Shown: positions 43,749 to 52,478, counted from the stretch's first letter. The stretch is 64,000 nucleotides of DNA from Nocardioides panacisoli (GCF_019448235.1 NZ_CP080409.1:2728001-2792000), one strand, 5' to 3'. Translations and numbers: made by a program. Notes: generated from the letters alone by a model not told the origin.

Positions 43749-45152
43749 TTGAGCCTCACCGATTCCGACGTGCGTGACCTGCCCCCCGAGGACTGGAGCG
43801 ACGGTCCCGCGGCCTACGAGCCGGGCAACGCTCCCATGGATGCGCGGACGCCGCCGCAGGACATGGCGGCCGAGCAGTCGGTGCTGGGCGCGATGATGAT
43901 CAGCAAGGACGCGATCGCCGACGTCGTCGAGACGGTCCGTGGCCCGGACTACTACCGTCCGGCGCACGAGGCCATCCACGACGCCATCGTCGACCTCTAC
44001 GGCCGGGGCGAGCCGGCCGACATGGTCACGGTCGCAGACGAGCTGGCGCGGCGCGGTGAGCTGCAGCGCATCGGGGGCGCGCCGTACCTCCACACGCTGT
44101 CGGCCAACGTGCCGATCGCGGCCAACGCGGGCTACTACGCCGAGATCGTCCACGAGAAGGCCGTGCTGCGGCGGCTCATCGACGCCGGCACCAAGGTCGT
44201 CCAGATCGGCTACCGCGGCGAGGGCGAGGTCACCGACATCGTCGACGCCGCCCAGGCCGAGATCTACCAGGTGGCCGACGGCCGCAAGACCGAGGACTAC
44301 GTCCCGCTCAGCGACATCATGAACGGCGTCCTGGACGAGATCGAGGCGATCGAGAACCGCGAGGCGGGGCTGTACGGCGTCCCCACCGGCTTCGCCGACT
44401 TCGACGAGCTGACCAACGGTCTCCACCCCGGCCAGATGGTCGTCGTGGCCGCGAGACCGGCCATGGGCAAGTCGACGCTGGCTCTCGACTTCTGTCGTGC
44501 AGCGTCGATCCACAACAACCTGACCAGCTGCTTCTTCAGCCTGGAGATGACGCGCTCGGAGATCACGATGCGCCTGCTCTCGGCGGAGTCGCGGATCCCG
44601 CTGAACCACATCCGCAACGGCAAGATGAGCGCCGAGGAGTGGGAGCGGCTGGCGCGCCACGTGTCGAAGGTGTCGGCGGCGCCGATGTTCATCGACGACT
44701 CGCCCAACATGACGATGATGGAGATCCGGGCGAAGGCGCGGCGGCTCAAGCAGCGCCACGACCTGAAGCTGATCGTCGTGGACTACCTGCAGCTGATGAC
44801 CTCGGGCAAGAAGGTCGAGTCCCGCCAGCTGGAGGTCTCGGAGTTCTCCCGCCAGATCAAGCTGCTGGCCAAGGAGCTCGAGGTCCCGATCATCGCGCTG
44901 TCGCAGCTCAACCGTGGTCCGGAGTCCCGGGCCGACAAGCGCCCGATGATGAGCGACCTGCGTGAGTCGGGTTCGATCGAGCAGGACTCGGACATGGTGA
45001 TCCTGCTCCACCGCGAGGACGCCTACGAGAAGGAGTCCCCCCGCCCCGGCGAGGCCGACCTGATCGTCGCCAAGCACCGCAACGGCGCCACCCGCGACAT
45101 CATCGTCGCCTTCCAGGGCCACTACAGCCGGTTCGTCGACATGGCCCACTGA
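43749..45152 (+). CDS. dnaB: Replicative DNA helicase DnaB
   Basis: This 467-aa hexameric helicase unwinds DNA at the fork. The N-terminal primase-binding domain has PPQDMAAEQSVLGAMMISKDAI. The RecA-like domain has Walker A ARPAMGKSTLAL, Walker B KLIVVDYLQLM and the ALSQLNRGPESRADKRPMMSDLRESGSIEQDSDMV motif. There is no intein, unlike some actinobacterial DnaB. TTG at 43749 has AGGAG seven bases upstream. An upstream in-frame GTG at 43656 is not supported by homology. Confidence 0.97.
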   Translation: MSLTDSDVRDLPPEDWSDGPAAYEPGNAPMDARTPPQDMAAEQSVLGAMMISKDAIADVVETVRGPDYYRPAHEAIHDAIVDLYGRGEPADMVTVADELARRGELQRIGGAPYLHTLSANVPIAANAGYYAEIVHEKAVLRRLIDAGTKVVQIGYRGEGEVTDIVDAAQAEIYQVADGRKTEDYVPLSDIMNGVLDEIEAIENREAGLYGVPTGFADFDELTNGLHPGQMVVVAARPAMGKSTLALDFCRAASIHNNLTSCFFSLEMTRSEITMRLLSAESRIPLNHIRNGKMSAEEWERLARHVSKVSAAPMFIDDSPNMTMMEIRAKARRLKQRHDLKLIVVDYLQLMTSGKKVESRQLEVSEFSRQIKLLAKELEVPIIALSQLNRGPESRADKRPMMSDLRESGSIEQDSDMVILLHREDAYEKESPRPGEADLIVAKHRNGATRDIIVAFQGHYSRFVDMAH

Positions 45153-45161
45153 CGTCTGCCG

Positions 45162-45736
45162 TTGGTGACGATCGACGAGTCTGCAGAAAGTGCTCTGAGT
45201 CTGCTAGAGCTGCAAACTCGGTGGTGTGCGGTGAGGATGACCAACCTCGGCGGTCGAGTGCGGCAAAGATCCTTGGACCTCGCTGGGGGACCTTGTTGGA
45301 CTGACTCCAATCGGTTGCTGGCGTCAAAGTGTGCGGGTCGCGTTGGTGCCGGACAAGGCCCCGGTCCCGGTGCATGTCACCGGACGGGGGATCTGGGACC
45401 CTGGGCCTCGCTCTACACGACTGACCTGCGGTGCCTCGCGGTTGGGGTTCGTCTTGCGGGACAGGGACTCCGGGCAGTTGCGTCGAACCGCCCAGAATGG
45501 GCTAGCTCAGGTTTCGCACATCTCGACGACCGTGTCGAGTGCGACGACGTCGGATCCGAGTGCGGTGCCACCCTCGAGGTCTGGCCCGACCCCGAGGACG
45601 CCGAGTGGCGTGCCGAGTACATCGCGCGCATTCAGGAGAAGGCGCCCATGCTCGGCAACGAGTACCACTACCTCGAAGGGCCCAACCTTCTCCGAGTGAC
45701 AGGAGAGTTGAAACCCAGCGAGGCGTAGGAGTACGA
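45162..45736 (+). pseudogene. Possible decayed gene fragment (hypothetical)
   Basis: The frame reads openly from 45162 to a TAG at 45726-45728. Only the end looks protein-like: ECDDVGSECGATLEVWPD, then PEDAEWRAEYIARIQEKAPM and LGNEYHYLEGPNLLRVTGE. After the TAG the same frame continues EYEDAFLN and then stops. This suggests the C-terminal piece of a gene with a nonsense change. The first half overlaps the island-edge repeats. No family recognised. Confidence 0.3.
45176..45220. repeat. Left-end copies of the TGCAGACTCG motif
   Basis: CGAGTCTGCA (45176-45185) is the exact complement of TGCAGACTCG. TGAGTCTGCT (45196-45205) matches its complement at 8 of 10 positions. TGCAAACTCG (45211-45220) matches the forward motif at 9 of 10. 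They begin 24 bp after the dnaB stop. Confidence 0.55.
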
Positions 45737-45773
45737 GGACGCCTTCCTCAACTGACATGACGCCGCCGTCGAA

Positions 45774-46013
45774 TCACTCGGTGACCGGCCGCGCCAGCCA
45801 CCGGTAGTACGGCGACCTGGCCAGTCCGAGCACCTGCAGGAAGACCTCGGCCGGAACACCGCTCGCTGCGAGGTCTCTCACGAGCGGGTAGTACCGATTC
45901 CCGGCAGGTGCGCCTGCGACAGATTCGCCGCGGCACGGCGCAGCACCTCGTTCTCCGGCTCGAGTCGACGGATCCGACGCCGGGCTTCGCGCACCGAAAC
46001 TCTTCCGACGCCG
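45774..46013 (-). pseudogene. IS3-family transposase remnant (OrfA end and OrfB start)
   Basis: The minus strand encodes SVREARRRIRRLEPENEVLR, then RAAANLSQAHLPG, the end of an IS3-type OrfA with its leucine-zipper region. A frame change leads into RYYPLVRDLAASGVPAEVFL, then QVLGLARSPYYRWLARPVTE and a stop (45774-45776). This is the conserved start of OrfB. The DDE domain and the OrfA helix-turn-helix are missing. It marks old insertion-sequence activity at the left side of the island. Confidence 0.75.
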
Positions 46014-46146
46014 CTCGGCGGACGTCCCGAGGCGCCCATCGCAACGCTCTATGGCGAACGGGAGAGCTGTACGAACGGGTGACCCCGACCCACAGCGACG
46101 TCACCTGGCTGGCGGCGGAGACGATCGGCGCACGAGAAGGATCCGG

Positions 46147-46152
46147 TAGCCT
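46147..46152 (+). promoter_or_regulatory. Possible -10 element of the RT-nitrilase gene
   Basis: TAGCCT lies 33 bases before the chosen GTG, and the GGAGGGAGG ribosome-binding site (46170-46178) is between. No clear -35 is visible. Confidence 0.35.
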
Positions 46153-46184
46153 CGCGGGAGCGGGTCGTGGGAGGGAGGCGGAAA

Positions 46185-49100
46185 GTGGTGCGCCTGAAGG
46201 ACCTTGTGGTCGCCTACCGCAAGGCCAAGGTCGATCTGTATCACTCGACGGAGCAGCGATTCTTCGACCTAGTCGACTACGAGGAGTCCCTCGAGGCCAA
46301 TCTTGCGGCCCTACTTGACCGGATCAACAACGGCGATCGTTCGTGGGTGATTGAACCCGCTTTCGTCGGCGGATTCACGGTCGTCCCCAAGAGCGTGGAT
46401 CCCAGCCCCGCCGCTCCGTCGGTCTTGTGGTCCGACCCTGCCACCGATTGGCGGGAACGTGTCGCTGTGGCCGACAAGCCCCCGACCGCTACGTTCCGCC
46501 TCATGTCTCGATGCTCGGTGGACTTCCACGTCTTCTCGACCCTGTGGCTGATCACTGTCGGGGACAAGATGGACAGCGCGCTTGGGCTAAGTGCGTTCGG
46601 CAACCGGTTGCGGAGACGTCCGGACGGCGTACTCAACCGTGATGCGCCCGGCACGTTCAGATCCTATCTGTCGCCGTATCGGCAGTGGAGGGACAAGGGG
46701 CTCGCGGTGATGCGCTCAGAACTCGACGCGGGCAAGAGCATCGTGGCTTTAACCGCAGACGCAACGGCGTTCTACCACCGGCTCGACCCCGGTTTCATGC
46801 TTGACGAGGGGTTCCTCGCTCGCTTGGGTGTGTCCCTGACCGAGGAAGAGTGGCATCTCCACCGACTTTTTGTGGACGCTCTCCATGCCTGGACCAGCCA
46901 CGTTTCCCGAGCAACCGGATGGCGTGAGCGTGGACTTCCTGTGGGGCTTCCGGCATCTGGGGTAGTGGCGAACGTGGCCCTGGCCGACCTCGACAGACTC
47001 GCCGCGGAGGAGTTCAAGCCCCTCTACTACGGCCGGTACGTCGACGACATCATGCTCGTCCTGGAGTCCACGGCGGCGCTCAACAGTCAACAGGACCTAT
47101 GGGATTGGCTCGCCGCTCGGTCTCGGGGGCTGATCGCTCATGAGCGCGTCGATGAGACCGGCGTCGGCACGTTCGCTGCACATTTTGTGCCTGACTACCT
47201 CGCGGGCTCAGACGTCGTGTTCGAGAACGGCAAGAACAAGCTGTTTCACCTCTCCGGAGACACAGGCAGATTCATCCTCGGTTCCATAGAACGCACGATC
47301 AACGAGCGTGCAAGCGAATGGCGCGCGCTACCGTCTATCAGCGCCGACAGCAGCCGGATAGGTACTGACCTTGCGGCGATCACCACCTCGGACGGCGAAG
47401 CTGCGGCGACCCTGCGAGACTCCGATCAGCTGTCCGGGCGGAGAGCCTCGTTCGCGATCCGACTCCGGGACTTCGAAGCCTACGAGCGCATTCTTGAACC
47501 TGCGTCGTGGGCCGATCACCGCCGCGCCTTCTTTGGGGCGATCGAGCGACAACTACTCGCCTTGCCCACCTATTTTGACCTAGCTGGTTACTTGCCGCGG
47601 CTCATCAAGCTTGCCGCCGCATGCGAGGATCATGAAGCTCTGGCGAGTCTCTTCCAGGCGCTCCGTGAGCTAAACGATGAGGTCCAACGCACCTGTGTGG
47701 TGACCGTCGCCGAGTTCGACCCGAACGGAGAACGGGCTGCGGAAACACGTCGGCGTTGGGCCGAGCAAGTGGTTGTGGAGTGCGCCGAGAGCCTCGCCGC
47801 GGCTTACGGGGGCCGTCTGCGCGCACAGGAGTTGAGCGCCATGGTCGAGCCACTGACGACGATTGCACCACAGGCGGCCGATCAACTTCGAGTGAGGCGC
47901 CTGCGGCGCTGGCACCGGAGGTTGTTTGAGCGCGATCTTGGGCACGTACCGTATCGATTCGCCCTGATGCGGCGCGACCTCGGGCGGCATAGCGATCTCT
48001 ACTCACCGACCCCACATGTGAGCGATCGCTTCGATCTCCCACTCGACGCGACGGTGGCGGACGGTCTCGACGAGCTGGTCGAGTGGCTCGACGACACCGC
48101 GGTGGATCCCGCCGAACTCGGCGTGGGTCGGGAGATCCCGGGCTTGGTGTTCGCTACGCGCCCGTTCAACGTCCTCGACCTCTACCTTGCGCTGCGGGGA
48201 GACGTGACGAATGCCCTCGGTTCGGCTCCTGCCGATGTGATACAGCGAATTCTGCGCGCGATCCGCGGGTTCAAACCAGCTGTCATGCCCGGTGTGGAAC
48301 CCGACGGCAGGTTGATCGCCGTACCCTCCGAAGTCCGCTCAGGATGCCGTCGCATTGCTTTGGGCATGGTCCACACGGCGAAGGCATCGATGGAGGCCGC
48401 CGCGCTCGGCCGGTATGACATCACACGGCGGCGTTATGAACAGCTTGTTGACGTGGTCGACGAAGCCATCACCCGGCCGAGGCCCGTGCACTACCTGCTG
48501 CTGCCCGAGCTCGCCATGCCACCGATGTGGTTCGTGCACTTCGGTCTACGCCTGGAATCTCAGGGGATCAGCCTCGTCTCAGGCGTGGAATACCGGCATC
48601 GGACACCTGGCGTGGTCCACAACCAAGTCTGGGCAGCCCTCCGCGTCGACGGCGCCGGCTTCCCGTTCTTCCCCGTGTACCGCCAAGACAAGCAGAGGCC
48701 CGCACCTGGCGAGGAACGTAACCTTCGCGAGCTGAACAAGCTCTCGCTGCGGCCAGAGATCCCATGGTGCAACCCGCCCGTGATTGCGCACGGCGACTTC
48801 CGGTTCGCGCTGCTGATCTGCAGCGAACTTACGAACATCGCTCACCGAGCGTCGCTACGCGGGAGGGTCGACGCTCTCCTGGTGCCGGAGTGGAATCAGG
48901 ACCTCCACACCTTCGGCGCCCTCGTCGAGTCGGCCGCACTCGACATCCATGCGTTTATTGCACAAGCCAACCATCGAGAGCATGGCGACGCCCGCATCCG
49001 CGGGCCCCTTCGCAAGGAGTGGAAGCGCGACGTGGTGCGGGTACGCGGCGGGACCCACGACTACGTCGTCGTCGGCGAGATCGACTTTCTTGCGCTCCGT

Positions 49101-49202
49101 CGTGAGCAGTCGAAGCACATCGTGCTCGATGGCGTTTTCAAACCGACGCCTGACGGCTTCGAGATCGCGTCCGAGCGGCGACTGCCGCTGTCCTCAGATT
49201 GA
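46185..49202 (+). CDS. Reverse transcriptase-nitrilase fusion, DRT type 1-like defence protein
   Basis: This 1005-aa protein joins an N-terminal reverse transcriptase to a C-terminal nitrilase-like domain. RT motif A is ALTADATAFYHRLD (Asp192), motif B GLPASGVVAN (254-263) and motif C YYGRYVDDIMLV (YVDD 285-288). FENGKNKLFHLS follows. A helical middle region (about 420-640) precedes the nitrilase domain (about 715-985). The likely triad there is Glu775 (LLLPELAMP), Lys852 (RELNKLSL) and Cys879 (LLICSEL). RT-nitrilase proteins of the unknown-group class (DRT type 1 and relatives) give phage resistance. GTG at 46185 fits GGAGGGAGG six bases upstream. A GTG at 46167 is also in frame. Confidence 0.9.
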   Translation: MVRLKDLVVAYRKAKVDLYHSTEQRFFDLVDYEESLEANLAALLDRINNGDRSWVIEPAFVGGFTVVPKSVDPSPAAPSVLWSDPATDWRERVAVADKPPTATFRLMSRCSVDFHVFSTLWLITVGDKMDSALGLSAFGNRLRRRPDGVLNRDAPGTFRSYLSPYRQWRDKGLAVMRSELDAGKSIVALTADATAFYHRLDPGFMLDEGFLARLGVSLTEEEWHLHRLFVDALHAWTSHVSRATGWRERGLPVGLPASGVVANVALADLDRLAAEEFKPLYYGRYVDDIMLVLESTAALNSQQDLWDWLAARSRGLIAHERVDETGVGTFAAHFVPDYLAGSDVVFENGKNKLFHLSGDTGRFILGSIERTINERASEWRALPSISADSSRIGTDLAAITTSDGEAAATLRDSDQLSGRRASFAIRLRDFEAYERILEPASWADHRRAFFGAIERQLLALPTYFDLAGYLPRLIKLAAACEDHEALASLFQALRELNDEVQRTCVVTVAEFDPNGERAAETRRRWAEQVVVECAESLAAAYGGRLRAQELSAMVEPLTTIAPQAADQLRVRRLRRWHRRLFERDLGHVPYRFALMRRDLGRHSDLYSPTPHVSDRFDLPLDATVADGLDELVEWLDDTAVDPAELGVGREIPGLVFATRPFNVLDLYLALRGDVTNALGSAPADVIQRILRAIRGFKPAVMPGVEPDGRLIAVPSEVRSGCRRIALGMVHTAKASMEAAALGRYDITRRRYEQLVDVVDEAITRPRPVHYLLLPELAMPPMWFVHFGLRLESQGISLVSGVEYRHRTPGVVHNQVWAALRVDGAGFPFFPVYRQDKQRPAPGEERNLRELNKLSLRPEIPWCNPPVIAHGDFRFALLICSELTNIAHRASLRGRVDALLVPEWNQDLHTFGALVESAALDIHAFIAQANHREHGDARIRGPLRKEWKRDVVRVRGGTHDYVVVGEIDFLALRREQSKHIVLDGVFKPTPDGFEIASERRLPLSSD

Positions 49203-49279
49203 CCGGACTTCCCAGATGGGACTGCTGCACGATGAGGTGACCAACTTCAGGTGCCCCGCAGTTGGGTTCCAAGTCGTGG
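49203..49279. other. Gap between convergent RT-nitrilase and HNH genes
   Basis: Only 77 bp separate the two stop codons. No strong hairpin is obvious. Confidence 0.4.
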
Positions 49280-51151
49280 CTAAGTGACGGCGGAACCGTG
49301 GTCGGCCGGATGGTCTCGGAAGAACGCGTCGGCGGCATGGAGCAGGGTTGCGAGGACCGCAGCGCGCAGCTCAGGGTCCCCAGGAATGGCACCGCCATCC
49401 TCCAGGGCGGAGTTCCTCAGCCCGTTGCTCGCGTAACCACCACCTTGGACCGTGATCATGGAAACGACGGTGCGTGGCGGCATGTGTCCGATCACGTGGG
49501 TGAAGACGTCGTCGAGGTGGTCGTACGCCCAACCGTCGAGGAGGTCGCCGGTGATGAGCATTTCGTCCATGTCGACACCCCAGGCCGTGTCCGACTCACC
49601 GCAATCGTTGGTGACCGTTCGTGAACCGCGCGCAGATGTGGTGCTCGTGCTCACGATGATCCCGAGGCCGAACTCGCCGTAGAAGAAGGCCGCATGGGTT
49701 TCGTACTGTGCTGGAGCAACCGTGACAACGGCTTGCCAGTCAGCACTGACTTGTGAATGAGTCGCCGCACGTAGTGCACGATCAGCATCCTCATGAATCA
49801 GACCGTCCAGAATGCCCTGCGCCTTGAACATCATTGTGATCTGAGCGTCTACACCCTCTTCCTCGCCATACGGGGACGGCTGCCTCGCGGTCCGTACCAA
49901 ACGCCCCGGAACTCTGGTGACGATTGCGGCGGACGTGAGGTCGGCTCGACTCATCGCGGCGAGCAGCGCAAGCGCCCGTCTCACTGTGTTGCCCTGGCCG
50001 ACCCGCTCCGAGGCAGCCCATAGCGCAGCCAGAGCACGACTGGTTGCGCCGATGGTGGGTGAGTTGAACAGCACACGATCCTCGTCATCCTGATCGCGAT
50101 ACACGATCGCTGCGACGGTGACGCTCTCGTCAGATGCCGGATCAGCCAGCCATTCGACCAGTCCCGACGAAGACCCGGCATTCGCAAACTCGTGCAACCA
50201 CTCGCGAGCAGTATCGTCAAGGCCAGCCTTCGAGAGGGTCCGAGCGACGCTACAAGCAGCGGAAACCGCGGCGAGCGGAAGCAGGTTGGGTGCCGGATCC
50301 GATGCATCTAGCCAGACATCCCCTGGATCATCGGAACCAAGACTAACCCTGAACGCGGCAACCTCGTCGAGAGTTCCGCTCTGCGTCAACTCAACGAACT
50401 GATCGCGCAACTCCTCGAGTGCGTACGAGTCTGCCCCGGGCGGCGGCATGCCGGACACGATGACGGCGTGGGCGCGGTCTGAATCGTGAGGTTGGATAAA
50501 ATGACCAGACGCCAAGGGGGCTGGCGGTCCTCCGTCGTCCCCACCCCCGCGCCGATCATCGCCCCAAGGATCGACAACCCCAGCCTCGGTCTCGTCGGCT
50601 TGTCCATGACGCGCACGCACGCTCTCAAGCAGCTCCGAGAGCGATGGAGCACCGTCCCATGTCACTCCACGGCGGAGGGCCTCTGCTTGGTTGCACTCCG
50701 GATGAGCGGGTCCGAGGTAGTCCCGACTCCCACCCCGGTCGTGATCGTGAGCAAGGTGCCAAGGCGCCCCACGCTCGATACGTCGCGTCGCCATGATGCA
50801 AACCCGCTCGACACAGTATCCGCCGTGGCTCCGGATGATCGCGGCGTATTCACTTCGGAGTTCCCAATGGTGCTCGCCGTATGGCTCCTCGTAGACCTCG
50901 GCGTACTCGTCTTCCTCGTCCTCGTCGAGGGCGTCGCGTTCGTCCTCCCCGGCCCCGTACTGCGTAGCCGCCCACTCCCGCTCCTGTTCTTGACGCTCAG
51001 CCCTTCGTCGCTCCTCTCGTGGACCGTTGACGTAGGTCTCCCAGAGGAAGTGACAAACCATGGCCACCACGAGACCCCCAACGAGCAGGGCCCGGATCGC
51101 AGCATCCTCCGACATCCCCCGAGTATCTATCCAGCGTCCGACTGTTTCCAC
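49280..51151 (-). CDS. Membrane-anchored HNH-domain protein with large unknown C-terminal domain
   Basis: This 623-aa protein is not a recognised family as a whole. One transmembrane helix lies at about residues 19-41 (RALLVGGLVVAMVCHFLWET). A Glu/Arg-rich, probably coiled, acidic region follows (45-100). Next comes an HNH-like zinc motif, CVERVC (113-118) then WHLAHDHDRGGSRDYLGPAH (131-150) and PECNQAEA. Residues about 215-623 form a globular region of unknown type. GTG at 51151 has no strong ribosome-binding site; ATG at 51115 is an alternative that keeps the helix. It is convergent with the RT-nitrilase gene and may be its partner or a second defence gene. Confidence 0.7.
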   Translation of the reverse strand: METVGRWIDTRGMSEDAAIRALLVGGLVVAMVCHFLWETYVNGPREERRRAERQEQEREWAATQYGAGEDERDALDEDEEDEYAEVYEEPYGEHHWELRSEYAAIIRSHGGYCVERVCIMATRRIERGAPWHLAHDHDRGGSRDYLGPAHPECNQAEALRRGVTWDGAPSLSELLESVRARHGQADETEAGVVDPWGDDRRGGGDDGGPPAPLASGHFIQPHDSDRAHAVIVSGMPPPGADSYALEELRDQFVELTQSGTLDEVAAFRVSLGSDDPGDVWLDASDPAPNLLPLAAVSAACSVARTLSKAGLDDTAREWLHEFANAGSSSGLVEWLADPASDESVTVAAIVYRDQDDEDRVLFNSPTIGATSRALAALWAASERVGQGNTVRRALALLAAMSRADLTSAAIVTRVPGRLVRTARQPSPYGEEEGVDAQITMMFKAQGILDGLIHEDADRALRAATHSQVSADWQAVVTVAPAQYETHAAFFYGEFGLGIIVSTSTTSARGSRTVTNDCGESDTAWGVDMDEMLITGDLLDGWAYDHLDDVFTHVIGHMPPRTVVSMITVQGGGYASNGLRNSALEDGGAIPGDPELRAAVLATLLHAADAFFRDHPADHGSAVT

Positions 51152-51785
51152 CGGCGTATCCGCGCACGCACACGCCGACCGGCGAGAGCCAAACGATTGG
51201 ATGGACTTGGATAGAGGGGACTACGCCACGGGCGAGATGGCAGCTACTTCGGGCCAACGAAACGGCCGTAGGGCAGCGAACGAACTCGGGGGAGCGATTG
51301 ACAACCCGACTCGAACTGGCAGCAGTTGATTTTTTGGTGGGACTTGGGGCGCCGTGGCAGAGGACACTGAGGTCGTCGACCAGAGGCTGTCTTGGACGGA
51401 ACAGCGGGAGTACGAGCGCCGCTGTACTCGGGTCAGGAACAGGCACGACCTTCGTGACGACACGCACTGACTGAAGTGCCCCTACTAACTAAGACACACC
51501 AGAATCTCCGGCCTTGCCGGGGCATTACATGCCTTCGTCGGTCAGGCAGACTCACCGTTCCCGACGGGCACATGACCCGCTGGGCATCACAGCTAGTCGA
51601 ACAGGTGAGCATCCGCTTGCGCTGCCGCAGCAGCGACCTCGGTGGGGTCGCTCGCCTGGTCTGGAGAGGCGTTGCAGACTCGCGAAAGACCCCGTTGCAG
51701 ATTCGCGGCACGTGAGCGTGGGCCGTTTGCAGTCTCGATGATCGTCGGCAGTGCCGCCGCCGATGCAGGGCAAGGGGCGAACGAC
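51152..51785. other. Right edge of the island, no convincing gene
   Basis: This 634-bp stretch has mixed composition and several stop-rich frames. A 38-codon frame (GTG 51354 to TGA 51470, rich in Glu/Arg) is the only small candidate and is weak. The distal part holds three copies of the TGCAGACTCG-like motif (51673-51737). The GNAT gene ends at 51786 on the minus strand. Confidence 0.5.
51673..51737. repeat. Right-end copies of the TGCAGACTCG motif
   Basis: TGCAGACTCG (51673-51682) is perfect. TGCAGATTCG (51696-51705) and TGCAGTCTCG (51728-51737) differ by one base each. All three point the same way, opposite to the outermost left-end copy. Confidence 0.6.
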
Positions 51786-52379
51786 TCAGGGACGGTTGGC
51801 CAGTCGGCGTCGTACGACGCGCCGCCGTAGCGTGGGTGAGGCGACGACCTCGTAGCCGGCGTCGGTGAAGACGTGCAGCAACCCGACCGACGCCTCGTCC
51901 CAGGTCGCCGACCCACCGGGCGGCGGCTCGATCGGGTAGCCCTCCAGCACGTGGGCACCGACCCGTTCGCCGTACTCGACGCTGGCCGCAGCGAGCTCGT
52001 AGGTGAGCCCTGACCGGCGGTGCTGCTGGCGTACGACGAAGCAGGTCACCGACCAGACGCCCTCGAGGTCGGGGTCCATGCGCATCCACGCCTGTTTCCG
52101 GCTCCACACCCGGGGATAGTTCTCGCGCGGCTCGACGGCGACCCAGCCAGCAGGCTCGCCGTCGACGTACCCGACCAGACCCGACGTCGGCCCGGCGGAG
52201 CCGCACGCGGCCTGCTGCAGCTGAGCGGCATCGCGCTCCTCCTGGGTGGTGTCACGCCAGATCCAGCCGGGCACCTTCAGCGCTTGGCATCGGCACTTGT
52301 GGGCGCCTCCGGTCGCGAACACCGCCTCGACGTGCTCGGGTGCAGCCTCGTTGGCCGGGAGCCAGGTGAAACCGGGCAT
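51786..52379 (-). CDS. GNAT-family N-acetyltransferase
   Basis: This 197-aa GNAT has GLVGYVDGEPAGWVAVEPRENY, VWSVTCFVVRQQHRRSGLTYELAAASVEYGERVGA (acetyl-CoA loop) and a VGLLHVFTDAGYEVVASPTLRRRVVRR tail. The N-terminal segment contains GGAHKCRCQALKVPGW with two cysteines, a feature of a common actinobacterial GNAT subgroup. Substrate unknown. The ATG at 52379 is taken as the start. This gene marks the return of ordinary chromosomal sequence after the island. Confidence 0.85.
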   Translation of the reverse strand: MPGFTWLPANEAAPEHVEAVFATGGAHKCRCQALKVPGWIWRDTTQEERDAAQLQQAACGSAGPTSGLVGYVDGEPAGWVAVEPRENYPRVWSRKQAWMRMDPDLEGVWSVTCFVVRQQHRRSGLTYELAAASVEYGERVGAHVLEGYPIEPPPGGSATWDEASVGLLHVFTDAGYEVVASPTLRRRVVRRRLANRP

Positions 52380-52478
52380 GCCGCGACTCTAAATGAGAAC
52401 GCGCCGCCCCGAGCGCGACGAGACCCGCGCCCGGCCGCCGGCCGACGCGGCGTGCCGCGGTGTGCCATCGTGGTCGCC

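Larger units (their letters stand above)
45167..51746. mobile_element. Candidate mobile defence island between dnaB and the GNAT gene
   Basis: A 6.6-kb block interrupts otherwise conserved gene context. Its outermost similar sequences are GACGATC (45167) and its complement GATCGTC (51740-51746). Copies of TGCAGACTCG lie just inside, mostly inverted between ends. Cargo is a reverse transcriptase-nitrilase gene and an HNH protein gene. The only transposase is an IS3-type remnant. GC content and codon use look less extreme than in flanking genes. No target-site duplication was seen, so mobility is a hypothesis. Confidence 0.4.

Noticed and set aside
43749..45152. Intein in DnaB
   Set aside because: Walker A and the downstream motifs run without interruption and the length (467 aa) is that of an intein-free protein.
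45153..46184. Noncoding RNA (msr-msd or template RNA) for a retron or DRT system upstream of the RT
   Set aside because: No strong paired-stem and a1/a2 inverted repeat pattern was found by eye, and the region contains IS remnants. Retron RTs also lack a nitrilase domain.
46185..49202. Group II intron maturase or diversity-generating retroelement
   Set aside because: There is no maturase X domain or intron RNA, no template/variable repeat pair nearby, and the C-terminus is nitrilase-like.
50486..51214. 242-codon plus-strand frame opposite the HNH gene
   Set aside because: It overlaps the N-terminal half of the HNH protein in antisense. The HNH strand has a recognisable motif and natural composition.
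51354..51470. 38-codon Glu/Arg-rich ORF at the right island edge
   Set aside because: No ribosome-binding site, no homology recognised, and too short to support as a gene.
51673..51737. CRISPR array
   Set aside because: Repeat units are only about 10 bp, imperfect and unevenly spaced (23 and 32 bp), with no cas genes.
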